DNA of 64,000 nt. Source: CAZOJJ01 sp964580105 (lineage in GTDB: Bacteria > Bacteroidota > Rhodothermia > Rhodothermales > Rubricoccaceae). The position numbers were made by a program, and so were the translations under genes. This document shows positions 54,184-62,286 of the stretch, in pieces (the stretch's first letter is position 1; each line of letters starts with the position of its first letter). The notes beneath the pieces were generated by a model, which saw only the letters and a program-made list of their open reading frames with translations, was not told where the DNA came from and searched no databases. Where the stretch lies: the NCBI GenBank assembly GCA_964580105.1, contig CAZOJJ010000012.1, forward strand, positions 4,256 to 68,255. Reading direction: 5' to 3'.

Positions 54184-55554
54184 TCAGAGGCGCACGAGCA
54201 CGACGCGTCGGTTGGCCTGGCGCCCCTCCGGCGTGCCGTTGTCGGCGACGGGCTCCGTCGGCCCCTTGCCGACGGCTTCGAGCCGGTCGGCCGCGATGCC
54301 CTTCGTCTGCACGAGCCAGTCGCGGACGGCCTGGGCCCGCTGTTCGGAGAGCGTCTGGTTCGTGGCCGCGTTGCCGGTGTTGTCGGTGTGACCCTCGATG
54401 CGGAGGCGGAGGTCGCCGTGCCGCGCGAGCATGTCGGCGATCTCTTCCAGCGTCGGGGTGGACTCCGGGCGGATGCGCGCGCTGCCGGTGTCGAACAGGA
54501 TGCCTTGCGTGGCGACGCTCCCGTCGGCGGCGAGGACGTCGTAGAGCTCGCGCCCGCCCGCCATCACGCGGAGGTTGCCGATGTACGTGGGCTGCTCGGT
54601 GCTCGGCTGGTAGATGATGAAATGGAGCTTGTCGCCACGCACGATGTTCGCGTTGGGGACGTTGGCGACGCGGTGCTCGCCGAGATACATCTTCGCGTAG
54701 GAGCCGTCCACCATGATCCGCACCGGGACGAGGCCCTCGGTGAACGCGCGGGTCTGCGTCTTGGCTTCCGGCCCGTCGCCCTCGATGCCCGCCTCGTTGC
54801 CGGTCACGAGGAAGTACGAGCCGGGGTGGTTGCCGTAATGCATCGGGCCGGCTTCGATCCGGGCCGTGTAGACGGCGACCCAGTCGTAGGCCGGGTTGTA
54901 GGTGTCGAACTCGATGGTGAACCGCTCGGGAAGGGTCTCGGGGAGCGGGACGTAGAACGCGCTCTGGGAGGTGGCCCGGAGGAGCCGCTGGCCCTGCCAC
55001 TCGACCACCTCCATGTTCCCCGTGGCGAATTCGAGCCGGCGCGGGAAATCACCCACGCGGTCCGACGCGAAGTCGCTCACGTAGAGGGGGCGTTCGCCGG
55101 GGACGAAGTCGTAGTTGGCCCAGACGCCCTCACCGGGGCGCAGGGTCTCGGCGGCGCGGCCGGCCGCGCCGNNNNNNNNNNNNNNNNNNNNNNNNNNNNN
55201 NNNNNNNNNNNNNNNNNNNNNNNNNNNNNNNNNNNNNNNNNNNNNNNNNNNNNNNNNNNNNNNNNNNNNNNCGGCCGCGCCGGATTCAACGGGGTTGCCG
55301 CTGCCGTCGACGTAGACGACCTCCTGGCCGTTGGCGCGGGCCCGGTCCGCGCAGGCGGTGTCGCCGACGGCGCACTCGATGGCGTTGGTGACGGCCTCGT
55401 CGATGCGGCGCTCGGTCTCGCGTTCGACGGCGCGCTCGGCACCTCGACGGGCGGCGTCGCGGACGCGCCCGAGGATGCCCTGGGCGTCGGCGGTGGCGGC
55501 GGTCGTGAGCCCGATCAGGAGGGCCCCCAGCAGAAAACGGAGGGAAGGAGCCAT
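54184..55554 (-). CDS. OmpA-family protein (interrupted by an assembly gap)
   Basis: Peptidoglycan-binding envelope protein. A signal peptide (MAPSLRFLLGALLIGLTTAATADAQ) is followed by a charged helix with RDAARRGAERAVERETERRIDEAV. The beta-rich middle (DFPRRLEFATGNMEVVEWQGQRLLRATSQSAFYVPLPE, FTIEFDTYNPAYDWVAVYTARIEAGPMHYGNHPGSYFLV) looks like a jelly-roll of DUF-type OmpA lipoproteins. The OmpA C-domain (about 365-457) has ILFDTGSARIRPESTPTLEEIADML, LRIEGHTDNTG and LSEQRAQAVRDWLVQTKGI. The gap at 55172-55271 falls between GAA stretches after residue about 94; sequence on both sides reads in one frame with the 100-N filler. ATG at 55554. Confidence 0.9.
   Translation of the reverse strand: MAPSLRFLLGALLIGLTTAATADAQGILGRVRDAARRGAERAVERETERRIDEAVTNAIECAVGDTACADRARANGQEVVYVDGSGNPVESGAAXXXXXXXXXXXXXXXXXXXXXXXXXXXXXXXXXXGAAGRAAETLRPGEGVWANYDFVPGERPLYVSDFASDRVGDFPRRLEFATGNMEVVEWQGQRLLRATSQSAFYVPLPETLPERFTIEFDTYNPAYDWVAVYTARIEAGPMHYGNHPGSYFLVTGNEAGIEGDGPEAKTQTRAFTEGLVPVRIMVDGSYAKMYLGEHRVANVPNANIVRGDKLHFIIYQPSTEQPTYIGNLRVMAGGRELYDVLAADGSVATQGILFDTGSARIRPESTPTLEEIADMLARHGDLRLRIEGHTDNTGNAATNQTLSEQRAQAVRDWLVQTKGIAADRLEAVGKGPTEPVADNGTPEGRQANRRVVLVRL
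55172..55271. other. assembly gap (100 N placeholder) inside the OmpA-like gene
   Basis: Exactly 100 N, flanked by the shared 11 bp cggccgcgccg (55161-55171 and 55272-55282). On the minus strand both flanks read Gly-Ala-Ala, pointing to a coding GC-rich repeat of unknown length. Confidence 1.
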
Positions 55555-55656
55555 GGGGATGGGAGTGGTGGAAGCGACACGGACGAGAACGGCTTGGTAT
55601 TTACCGCTTGCACCTAACGAAACCAATCGGGCGAATCGCGAATATTTCGCCGCCGG

Positions 55657-56187
55657 TCAGGCCTCCCGGGCCCGGAGCGGGCGGATGACCCGCTCGACGA
55701 GGGCGTCCTCCAGGTCGTCCTCCTGAAACAGCACCCCGTCGATGACGAGGTTGAGGGTCGAGTTCACCCCGGCCCGAACGGCGGCGCGCTTCTGGCCGAG
55801 CACGTGGTCGCGGAAGGCCTCCTCGCGGAGCGCGGTCCGGACCTCGCGGGCGTCGAGGCCGAGGGCCTCGGCGTGGCCCACCAGCGCATCGTCCGAGAGG
55901 GCGAACTGGTTCCGGAAGAGGAGGTCGTGCATCGCCCAGAACCGCCCCTGCGCCGCCGCTGCCTCGGCCGCGATGGCGGCGCGGACCGCGTGCGGATGCG
56001 CGCGCACCGGGAAGTGCCGGAACACGAACCGGATCTGCGACGGGAACACGTTCATCGTCTCGCCGACGATCTGCTCGACCTGCCGGCTGAACGGGCACTC
56101 GAAGTCGCCGTAGAGCAGCAGGGTGTGGGCGGCGTCGGCCGGGCCCCGGGCGTGGTCGCGGTCGGTAATGGGCGGGAGGGCGGCCAT
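55657..56187 (-). CDS. DsbA-family thioredoxin-fold protein with CPFS active site
   Basis: A 176-residue cytoplasmic thioredoxin-fold protein of the DsbA/frnE type: LLYGDFECPFSRQVEQIVGE, RFVFRHFPVRAHPHAVRAAIAAEAAAAQGRFWAMHDLLF and a GVNSTLNLVIDGVLF end. The redox pair CxxC is C-P-F-S, so the second Cys is lost, and the usual cis-Pro (STPT) is STLN. Disulfide exchange is therefore impaired, and a glutathione-like or monothiol role is possible. There is no signal peptide. It begins 3 bp after the stop of another one-cysteine thioredoxin-fold gene, so the two form an operon. Confidence 0.82.
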   Translation of the reverse strand: MAALPPITDRDHARGPADAAHTLLLYGDFECPFSRQVEQIVGETMNVFPSQIRFVFRHFPVRAHPHAVRAAIAAEAAAAQGRFWAMHDLLFRNQFALSDDALVGHAEALGLDAREVRTALREEAFRDHVLGQKRAAVRAGVNSTLNLVIDGVLFQEDDLEDALVERVIRPLRAREA

Positions 56188-56190
56188 CGG

Positions 56191-56781
56191 TCAGTCCTCC
56201 GCGGCCGCCGTTTCCAGCAGCGCAACCACCTCTTCCAGCGTGGCGCGGCCCCGGTCGCGGGCGTACCACCGGCGGAGACGCCGGTACCGCTCGGCGGCGT
56301 CGAACGCCTGCCCCTCGTTCTTGAACCAGGCCTGCAACTCGGCCGGGCGCGGCCCCCACCAGGCCCGCTCGATCCGGTCCTCGTCGAGGACGATCACGGC
56401 GGGGATCGCGCGGGCGGTGCCGCCGGTGAGGTGCTCGTCCATCAGGCCGAGGTGCTCGTCGCGGTCGAGAACGCGGAGGTCGAGGCCCGGCACGGCCTCG
56501 GCGAAACGGGCCAGGACGGGGACGATGTTGGCGGCGTCACCGCACCAGTCGGCCGAGAGGACGAGGAGGTGCCGTCGCCCCGGCACGGCCGCCGCACGGG
56601 CGACGAGGTCGAGCGGAAGCAGGGCGCGCCGGTAGAGGCCCTCCCAGAGCCCGACGTTCTTGCGGGCCGTGGGAAGGAAGTCGGCGAAGGCGTACGCGGC
56701 GTCCCAGTCGGCCGTGCGGTCCTTCCCGGCCGTCGGCGGGTCGGGGTGCGAGGTGACGAGGGGCGAGACGAGGTCGAGCAT
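56191..56781 (-). CDS. Thioredoxin-family protein with WCGDA site
   Basis: A 196-residue cytoplasmic thioredoxin-fold protein of the Thioredoxin_9 type. The strand-helix HLLVLSADWCGDAANIVPVLARFAEAV is the family signature (WCGD, one catalytic Cys), followed by LDLRVLDRDEHLGLMDEHL and the cis-Pro region TARAIPAVIVLDED. The second resolving Cys is absent, as in most family members. It precedes the CPFS protein with 3 bp between, implying joint expression. The biochemical role of the family is unknown. Confidence 0.87.
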   Translation of the reverse strand: MLDLVSPLVTSHPDPPTAGKDRTADWDAAYAFADFLPTARKNVGLWEGLYRRALLPLDLVARAAAVPGRRHLLVLSADWCGDAANIVPVLARFAEAVPGLDLRVLDRDEHLGLMDEHLTGGTARAIPAVIVLDEDRIERAWWGPRPAELQAWFKNEGQAFDAAERYRRLRRWYARDRGRATLEEVVALLETAAAED

Positions 56782-56843
56782 GGGTGTCCGGGGCGGGTTT
56801 GCCGGGTGAACCCTGTACGGCGCGAACCGATCCTCGCCCGGCG

Positions 56844-57389
56844 TCAGGCCGTCGCCTCTTCATCGAGAACGAGGCATCCCGCCCGCGAGGGGTGGTCCGC
56901 CACGAGCCGGTGCGCCTCGACGCCCCGGAGGAGCCAGACGACGACGGCGTCGCCGCCCGCCGCGAGGGTGAAAAGGAGGCCGAAGAGCATCCACCCGCCC
57001 CACCCCGCCGCCAACCCGACGAGCGCGGGCGCCAGCCCCAGCACGATCCCCGGCGTGACGGCGCCGATCCGGTAGGCCTTCGCCGTCATGGGCACGGTGC
57101 AATGCGCGTACGGCGTGAGGGTCTTCCACTGGACGCCGAGGCGGACCGATCCGCGCGGCGGGCGGGCGGCCCCGTGCCACGCCAGCGCGTGCAGCGCCTC
57201 GTGCGCCAGCACGCCGGCCACCAGCACGCCCAGCACGACGAGGAGCGAGGTCCCCATCACGGGCGCCACCAGCGCGCCGCCGCCCCACCGCCTCACGAAC
57301 GCCGCCGCCAGCACTGCGACGGGCGGGCCGACGAGGGCGAGCGCGCCCGCGTTGGCGGCGAGGATGGAGACGGAGCGATCGGTGGGCAT
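56844..57389 (-). CDS. DUF3267-type zincin membrane protein
   Basis: A 181-residue membrane protein with the DUF3267 pattern: hydrophobic helices (about 10-30, 45-65, 107-125, 130-150), the zinc motif HEALH (about 66-70, HEALHALAWHG) on a helix, and the WKTLTPYAHCTVPMTAKAYRIGAVTPG segment typical of the family. Such proteins are predicted membrane metallopeptidases of unknown substrate. The ATG at 57389 starts MPTDRSVSILAAN. It lies upstream of the thioredoxin genes, 62 bp away, on the same strand. Confidence 0.86.
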   Translation of the reverse strand: MPTDRSVSILAANAGALALVGPPVAVLAAAFVRRWGGGALVAPVMGTSLLVVLGVLVAGVLAHEALHALAWHGAARPPRGSVRLGVQWKTLTPYAHCTVPMTAKAYRIGAVTPGIVLGLAPALVGLAAGWGGWMLFGLLFTLAAGGDAVVVWLLRGVEAHRLVADHPSRAGCLVLDEEATA

Positions 57390-57513
57390 GGGGCAATCCG
57401 GAGATCGGGTGATCGGAGGATCGGGGTACGGACTCAAGCCGTACTTCGAAGCCGCCTCTGCGCTCTCCTGCGGCCATCCTTCGCTCTCTCCTCTCCCCGG
57501 ATTCCCCGATCTC

Positions 57514-58902
57514 CTACAGTTCCAGCGCGGCGCCCTGCTCGGGGATGTGCACTGTGGTATCGGGGTAGAAGAACTCGATGTTGTCCTTCATCCACGACTT
57601 GGCCGCCGCCTCGCCGTGGACGAGCACGACCGTCCGGGGCCGCATCCGTTCGACGAGCTGGATGAGGTCGCGGCGGTGGGCGTGGCCGGAGAACCGGAAC
57701 CGCTGCACCTCGGCGTAGACCTTCTGCGGCCCCTCCTCGGGGTCGAGCGTGACCTCGGTGCCGGGCCCCTCGGCGGCGGCCTGCTGGAGGCGGTCGCCCG
57801 GCGAGCCTTCCTTCGAGAAGCCGACGAAGAAGATGCCGTTCTTCTCGTGGCCGACGAGCCGCTGGGCGATCTGGTTCGAGAGCGTCCGCTCGAAGAGCAT
57901 CCCGCTGGAGACGACGAAGATGCCGGGCTCGCGGAAGGCGTCGTCGAGGCGGGTGCGGGTGCGCGGAAGGCGGAGCTGCTCCACCTCGGTGATCTCGAAG
58001 GCCGGGTCGAGGCGGGGCGTGGAGAACCGCGTCTGGTCGTAGATGCCGGCGATGCCGCGGAGCTGGCCGGCGCTGTAGACCGGCGTGTCGTTCGGGATCA
58101 GCCCGCGCTGCTTGAACCGCGCGATGAGGGTGAGGATCTCCTGCGCGCGCCCGAGCGCAAACACGGGTACGAGCGCCTGCCCGCCCCGCGCGACGGTCCG
58201 CGCCAGCGCCTCGCCGAAGGCCTTCTCCTCGGCCTTCCGCGTCGTCAGCTCGGCCTCGGGGTCGGCGCCGAGGGTGGTTTCGAGGAGGAGCACGTCGAGC
58301 GGGCCGTCGGGGTAGCGGGCGCCGGGCTGGATGGCCTGCGGGCGGAGGCTGGTGTCGGAGGTGTAGAAGACGCGGCGCGTGCGCCCGCCCTCCTCGGCCT
58401 CGAGGTAGACGCCGATGGCGCCGAGGACGTGACCGGCGTGGTAGAAGCGAGCCCGGAGCGGGGCCGTCGCGCCCAAGCCGGAGAGGTCGAGGTCGGTGTC
58501 GAGGGGGTGCGCCTCGTAGAGGTACGAGAGCGCCTCGGCGGTGTCCACGTCGAAGACGGGGTCGAAGGCGGTCGAGCCCTCGCGCATCCGGCGGAGTTGG
58601 AGCTTGGCCGACGAGGGCAGGAGCACGTCCGCCAGCAGCGCCGTCGGCTGCGACATGTGGACGCGGGCGTGGGGGACGCGCCGCATCAGCACGGGCAGCG
58701 CCCCGAGGTGGTCGTGGTGCGCGTGCGTGACGACGACGTGGTCGACCGGGCGCGAATCGAGGAGATGGAACGGCGGGAGCGCGGCCGGGCCGTCTTCGTC
58801 GGGGTCCATGCCGGCGTCGAGGACGACGCCCGTGCCGGCGAGTTCGAGGTGGTGGCACGACGCCGCGATGGCGTCGGTGTCGCCCAGGGAGAGGTAGTGC
58901 AT
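57514..58902 (-). CDS. Metallo-beta-lactamase/beta-CASP exonuclease-like protein
   Basis: A 462-residue RNA-processing-type hydrolase (CPSF-73/RNase J relative): zinc motif HAHHDHLG (about 60-67), further ligands in HAGHVLGAIGVYLE and YTSDTS, beta-CASP domain with LLLETTLG, FALGRAQEILTLIARFKQRG and VSSGML, and the RMMBL end with FSGHAHRRDLIQLVERMRPRTVVLVHGE. It is most like the bacterial MBL-fold RNA exonuclease family. ATG at 58902; a TACCTTCT sequence sits 4 nt before the start, too close for a usual leader. Confidence 0.9.
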   Translation of the reverse strand: MHYLSLGDTDAIAASCHHLELAGTGVVLDAGMDPDEDGPAALPPFHLLDSRPVDHVVVTHAHHDHLGALPVLMRRVPHARVHMSQPTALLADVLLPSSAKLQLRRMREGSTAFDPVFDVDTAEALSYLYEAHPLDTDLDLSGLGATAPLRARFYHAGHVLGAIGVYLEAEEGGRTRRVFYTSDTSLRPQAIQPGARYPDGPLDVLLLETTLGADPEAELTTRKAEEKAFGEALARTVARGGQALVPVFALGRAQEILTLIARFKQRGLIPNDTPVYSAGQLRGIAGIYDQTRFSTPRLDPAFEITEVEQLRLPRTRTRLDDAFREPGIFVVSSGMLFERTLSNQIAQRLVGHEKNGIFFVGFSKEGSPGDRLQQAAAEGPGTEVTLDPEEGPQKVYAEVQRFRFSGHAHRRDLIQLVERMRPRTVVLVHGEAAAKSWMKDNIEFFYPDTTVHIPEQGAALEL

Positions 58903-59063
58903 GCGAGAAGGTACGGGGGCGGGGTGCCAGCCGCGTTGCACCCCCGGCCCGCCCGGCGGTTTCCGCCGCTTCTTTGCGGGGTCCCGCGCTTCCGCCGCGG
59001 GGAACCCCGGAACTCGACGCGGCCTCCCGCCCTTCCACGCGCCCTCCCGCCCGCTCTCCCCGC

Positions 59064-60095
59064 ATGGCTCGTCGCCCGCCCCTCACCGTCCGTACGCACC
59101 CCTGGCACGACCGGGCGCACCACGCGCCGCAGGGCTTCCGCAACCCCTGGCCCCTCCCGCCTTCCGGCGACGAGAACCCCGGACGCGGGCAGCACGCCCG
59201 GTTCTTCTTCGAGTTCTTCCTCGCCAGCAAGCAGCAGACGCCCGCGCCGCGTGTGCCGCTCGACCCGGCCCGCCTCCTCGACCCCGTCGCCGACGGCACG
59301 GCGCGCGTGACGTGGCTCGGCCACACGACGGTCCTCCTTCAGTTCCCCGGCGCCAACGTCCTCACCGACCCGGTCTGGGCCAACCGCGCCGGTCCCCTCG
59401 GCCTCGGCGGCCCGAAGCGCCAGGTCCCGCCGCCGCTCGCCATTCCGGACCTGCCGCCCATCCACGCCGTCCTCCTCTCGCACGACCACTACGACCACCT
59501 CGACCCCGCGTCCGTCCGCGCCCTCCAGGCCCGGCACGCGCCGCGCTTCCTCGCCCCCCTCGGCGTCGAGCGCCGCCTGCGCGGCTGGCTCGGCGCGGCC
59601 GACGTGACCGTCCTCGACTGGGGCCAACACACCGACCTCCGGGGCCTCCGCGTCCACGCCGCGCCCGCCCGCCACTTCTCCGGCCGCTCCCTCCGCGACC
59701 GCAACACGACGCTCTGGGCCAGCTACTTTCTGGAGCCGTTGGCCGAGGACGCCCCGACGGTCTACTTCGCCGGAGACACGGGCTACGGCCCGCACTTCGC
59801 GCAGGTCCGCGAGCGCCTCGGCCCGCCCGACGCCGTGCTCATGCCCATCGGCGCCTACCGGCCGCGCTGGATGATGCGGCCCGTCCACGTGGACCCGCCG
59901 GAGGCCGTGCAGGCGTTCCGCGACCTCGGGGCGGGGACGCTCGTGGCGACGCACTGGGGCACGTTCGACCTCGCGCAGGAGGCGCTCGAAGACCCGCCTC
60001 GGGAGCTCCGCGACGCCGCCGAGGCGGCCGGGGCGGCCGAACGCATGGTGCTCCTGCCGGTCGGCGGGCAGCGGGTCGTCCGGCGCGGCGGGTGA
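59064..60095 (+). CDS. MBL-fold hydrolase, NAPE-PLD/UlaG-like
   Basis: A 343-residue metallo-beta-lactamase-fold protein of the NAPE-hydrolysing phospholipase D type: VTWLGHTTVLLQFPGANVLTDPVW, LLSHDHYDHLD (zinc motif), APARHFSGRSLRDRNTTLWASYFLE, VYFAGDTGYGPHF and VLMPIGAYRPRWMM...THWGTFDL. In bacteria this group acts on N-acylphosphatidylethanolamine or related phosphodiesters; here the substrate is unknown. There is no signal peptide with ATG 59064 (MARRPPLTVRTHPWHDR). Divergent from the beta-CASP gene, it converges on the transaldolase gene. Confidence 0.88.
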   Translation: MARRPPLTVRTHPWHDRAHHAPQGFRNPWPLPPSGDENPGRGQHARFFFEFFLASKQQTPAPRVPLDPARLLDPVADGTARVTWLGHTTVLLQFPGANVLTDPVWANRAGPLGLGGPKRQVPPPLAIPDLPPIHAVLLSHDHYDHLDPASVRALQARHAPRFLAPLGVERRLRGWLGAADVTVLDWGQHTDLRGLRVHAAPARHFSGRSLRDRNTTLWASYFLEPLAEDAPTVYFAGDTGYGPHFAQVRERLGPPDAVLMPIGAYRPRWMMRPVHVDPPEAVQAFRDLGAGTLVATHWGTFDLAQEALEDPPRELRDAAEAAGAAERMVLLPVGGQRVVRRGG

Positions 60096-60114
60096 CGGCG
60101 CCCCACCCGTACCC

Positions 60115-60780
60115 CTACCCCTCGTCGCTGAACTGCGCCTGGAGCGCGTCCCAGTCCGACAGGAATTTCTCCAGGCCGATGTCGGTGAGCGGGTGCTGGA
60201 TCAGCTTCTTGATCACGTCGAGCGGCATCGTCGCCACGTCGGCCCCGATCTCGGCGGCCTCCTTGACGTGGAGCGGGTGGCGGATGGAGGCGGCCAGCAC
60301 CTCCGTCTCCAGCTCGTAGTTGTCGTAGATCTCGACGACGGAGCGGATCAGGTCCATCCCGTTCCACGAGATGTCGTCGACGCGGCCCAGGAAGGGCGAG
60401 ATGTAGGTGGCCCCGGCCTTCGCGGCGACGAGCGCCTGCGTGGCCGAGAAGCACAGCGTGCAGTTGATGCGGATGCCCTCCTCGGAGAGCGTCTTGATGG
60501 CCTTGATGCCGTCGAGGATGAGCGGCACCTTGACGACGACGTTGTCGTGGATCTGCGCGAGGTCCCGCGCCTCGGCGACGATGTCGTCGTACTCGGTCGA
60601 GACGACCTCGGCCGAGACGTCGCCGTCGACGATCTCGCAGATCTTGAGGATGTGGCCCTCGAAGTCCTCGACGCCCGCCTTCCTCATCAGCGACGGGTTG
60701 GTCGTGACGCCGTCGAGGACGCCCATCTCGTTGGCCTCGTGGATCTCGTCGAGGAGCGCGGTGTCGATGAAGAACTTCAT
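60115..60780 (-). CDS. Transaldolase (fructose-6-phosphate-aldolase-type)
   Basis: A 221-residue short transaldolase: MKFFIDTALLDEI, GVLDGVTTNPSLMRK, VSAEVVSTEYDD, VVKVPLILDGIKAIKTL (Schiff-base Lys in the VKVP strand), NCTLCFSATQALVAAKAGATYISPFLGRVDD and VATMPLDVIKKLIQHPLTDIGLEKFLSDW. The length places it in the TalC/Fsa group. It exchanges dihydroxyacetone units between sugar phosphates in the pentose phosphate pathway. It is monocistronic with a TAGCTTGC box 65 nt upstream. Confidence 0.96.
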   Translation of the reverse strand: MKFFIDTALLDEIHEANEMGVLDGVTTNPSLMRKAGVEDFEGHILKICEIVDGDVSAEVVSTEYDDIVAEARDLAQIHDNVVVKVPLILDGIKAIKTLSEEGIRINCTLCFSATQALVAAKAGATYISPFLGRVDDISWNGMDLIRSVVEIYDNYELETEVLAASIRHPLHVKEAAEIGADVATMPLDVIKKLIQHPLTDIGLEKFLSDWDALQAQFSDEG

Positions 60781-60844
60781 GGCGGTGGGGACGGAGGAGG
60801 CGAGGGAAGCGAAGTAAACGGCCGGCGCACGCGCCGGTTCGTCC

Positions 60845-60852
60845 GCAAGCTA
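60845..60852 (-). promoter_or_regulatory. promoter-like -7 box TAGCTTGC upstream of transaldolase
   Basis: Minus-strand TAGCTTGC, 65 nt before the ATG at 60780. Confidence 0.35.
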
Positions 60853-60941
60853 CGCCCGCCGCCCCATCCGCAGGTGGCGCCGAGCCCCTCCGGGTGCGAA
60901 ACTCACACACGCCACCACCTCGCTCGATCCCCCGATCCTCC

Positions 60942-62171
60942 ATGGCCCTCTGCCTCTTCGAAGACGAAACCGTCGCCCGCCTCGCCCCGCTGACCCGGAC
61001 CCGCGCCGCGTTCGACCTCCGCGTCGGCGCGCGCCTGCTCGGCGAGGCGCAGCGCGCGGCGTTCCCGGATGCCGGGCCGCTCGTGCTCTGGACGCGCCCC
61101 GAGGTGGCCGGCGTGACCGCCGAGGCGCACCCGGACGCCCGCGTGAACGCCCCGCTGGACGGCGAAGGCGCCCTCTTCGTCAACGCCCGCTGGCTCGTCC
61201 GCGACGGCGACCTCCTCGATGCGATCCGCGCCGCCGCCCGGCCCGGCGAACCCGCCCGCGCGTGGACGCAGGGCGACTCGGTCGTCGCCGCCTGGCACCC
61301 CAACCCGCCCGCCGGCCCGCGCGACGTGGCCGGCCTCGCGGAAACGACGGAGGCGGTGCACGACGCGATCCTCATGGACCGCCTCTGGCACCTGCTCGAC
61401 GACCTGGAGGAGCGCCTCACCCACGACATCGACCTGCTCGGCGGCCAGGGCACACACGACGGCGCGCGTGTGCAGGCGGGCGCACTCCTCGTCCATCCCG
61501 AACGCATCCACCTCGGCCCGGGCACCACGGTCCGCCCCGGCGCCATCCTCAACGCCGAAAGTGGCCCCATCCACGTCGGTGCGGGGGCGGCGGTGGAGGA
61601 AGGGGCCGTGCTGCGCGGACCGGTTTACGTCGGCCCGAAGGCCGTCGTCCACCCGGCCGGACGCGTCGAGGCGAGCGCCCTCGGCTACTGGTCGAAGGTG
61701 GGCGGCGAGGTGCAGGGTTCGATCCTCCACTCGCTCTCGAACAAGGCGCACGACGGCTACCTCGGCAACTCGTACCTCGGCCGCTGGTGCAACCTCGGGG
61801 CCGACACCAACACGTCGAACCTCAAGAACGACTACGGCGAGGTGACGCTGTGGGACGCTGTGGCGGGCGACTTCGTCGCGACGGGCCGCCGGTTCCTCGG
61901 CCTCGTCATGGGCGACCACGCGAAGTGCTCCATCAACACGATGTTCAACACGGGCACGGTCGTGGGCGTGTTCTGCAACCTGTTCGGGAGCGGGTTTCCG
62001 CCGCGCTACGTACCGGACTTCTCGTGGGGCGGCGCCGAGGGCCTGACGGCGTACCGGCTGGAGAAGGCGCTCCGCGTGGCCGAGGCGGTCCAGGCCCGCC
62101 GGAACCAGCCACTCACGGACGCCGAGCGGGCACTCCTGGGTCGCATCGCGGGAGAGGCGCACGGGGGCTGA
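60942..62171 (+). CDS. GlmU-like putative sugar nucleotidyltransferase/hexapeptide-repeat protein
   Basis: A 409-residue protein with an N-terminal nucleotidyltransferase-like region (MALCLFEDETVARLAPLTRTRAAFDLRVGARLL) and a left-handed beta-helix of hexapeptide repeats (about 180-350; IHLGPGTTVRPGAILNAESGPIHVGAGAAVEEGAVLRGPVYVGPKAVVH). This matches the GlmU-like family typical of Bacteroidota, in which the N-terminal domain lacks the full pyrophosphorylase motif. NKAHDGYLGNSYLGRWCNLGADTNTSNLKNDYGEV and HAKCSINTMFNTGTVVGVFCNLF are characteristic. The sugar substrate is unknown. ATG at 60942. Confidence 0.9.
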   Translation: MALCLFEDETVARLAPLTRTRAAFDLRVGARLLGEAQRAAFPDAGPLVLWTRPEVAGVTAEAHPDARVNAPLDGEGALFVNARWLVRDGDLLDAIRAAARPGEPARAWTQGDSVVAAWHPNPPAGPRDVAGLAETTEAVHDAILMDRLWHLLDDLEERLTHDIDLLGGQGTHDGARVQAGALLVHPERIHLGPGTTVRPGAILNAESGPIHVGAGAAVEEGAVLRGPVYVGPKAVVHPAGRVEASALGYWSKVGGEVQGSILHSLSNKAHDGYLGNSYLGRWCNLGADTNTSNLKNDYGEVTLWDAVAGDFVATGRRFLGLVMGDHAKCSINTMFNTGTVVGVFCNLFGSGFPPRYVPDFSWGGAEGLTAYRLEKALRVAEAVQARRNQPLTDAERALLGRIAGEAHGG

Positions 62172-62223
62172 ACCGGGCGGCCGGGTTCTGTCGTTCTTCC
62201 CGGTGCCTGACCCGGGGATTTCC

Positions 62224-62231
62224 TAGCTTCT
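62224..62231 (+). promoter_or_regulatory. promoter-like -7 box TAGCTTCT upstream of the kelch/T9SS gene
   Basis: Plus-strand TAGCTTCT, 56 nt before the ATG at 62287. Confidence 0.35.
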
Positions 62232-62286
62232 CGCCGGCCCGTCTGCTGCGGCGGACCCGCCCTTCGACACCCCTTCCGCGCCGCCC

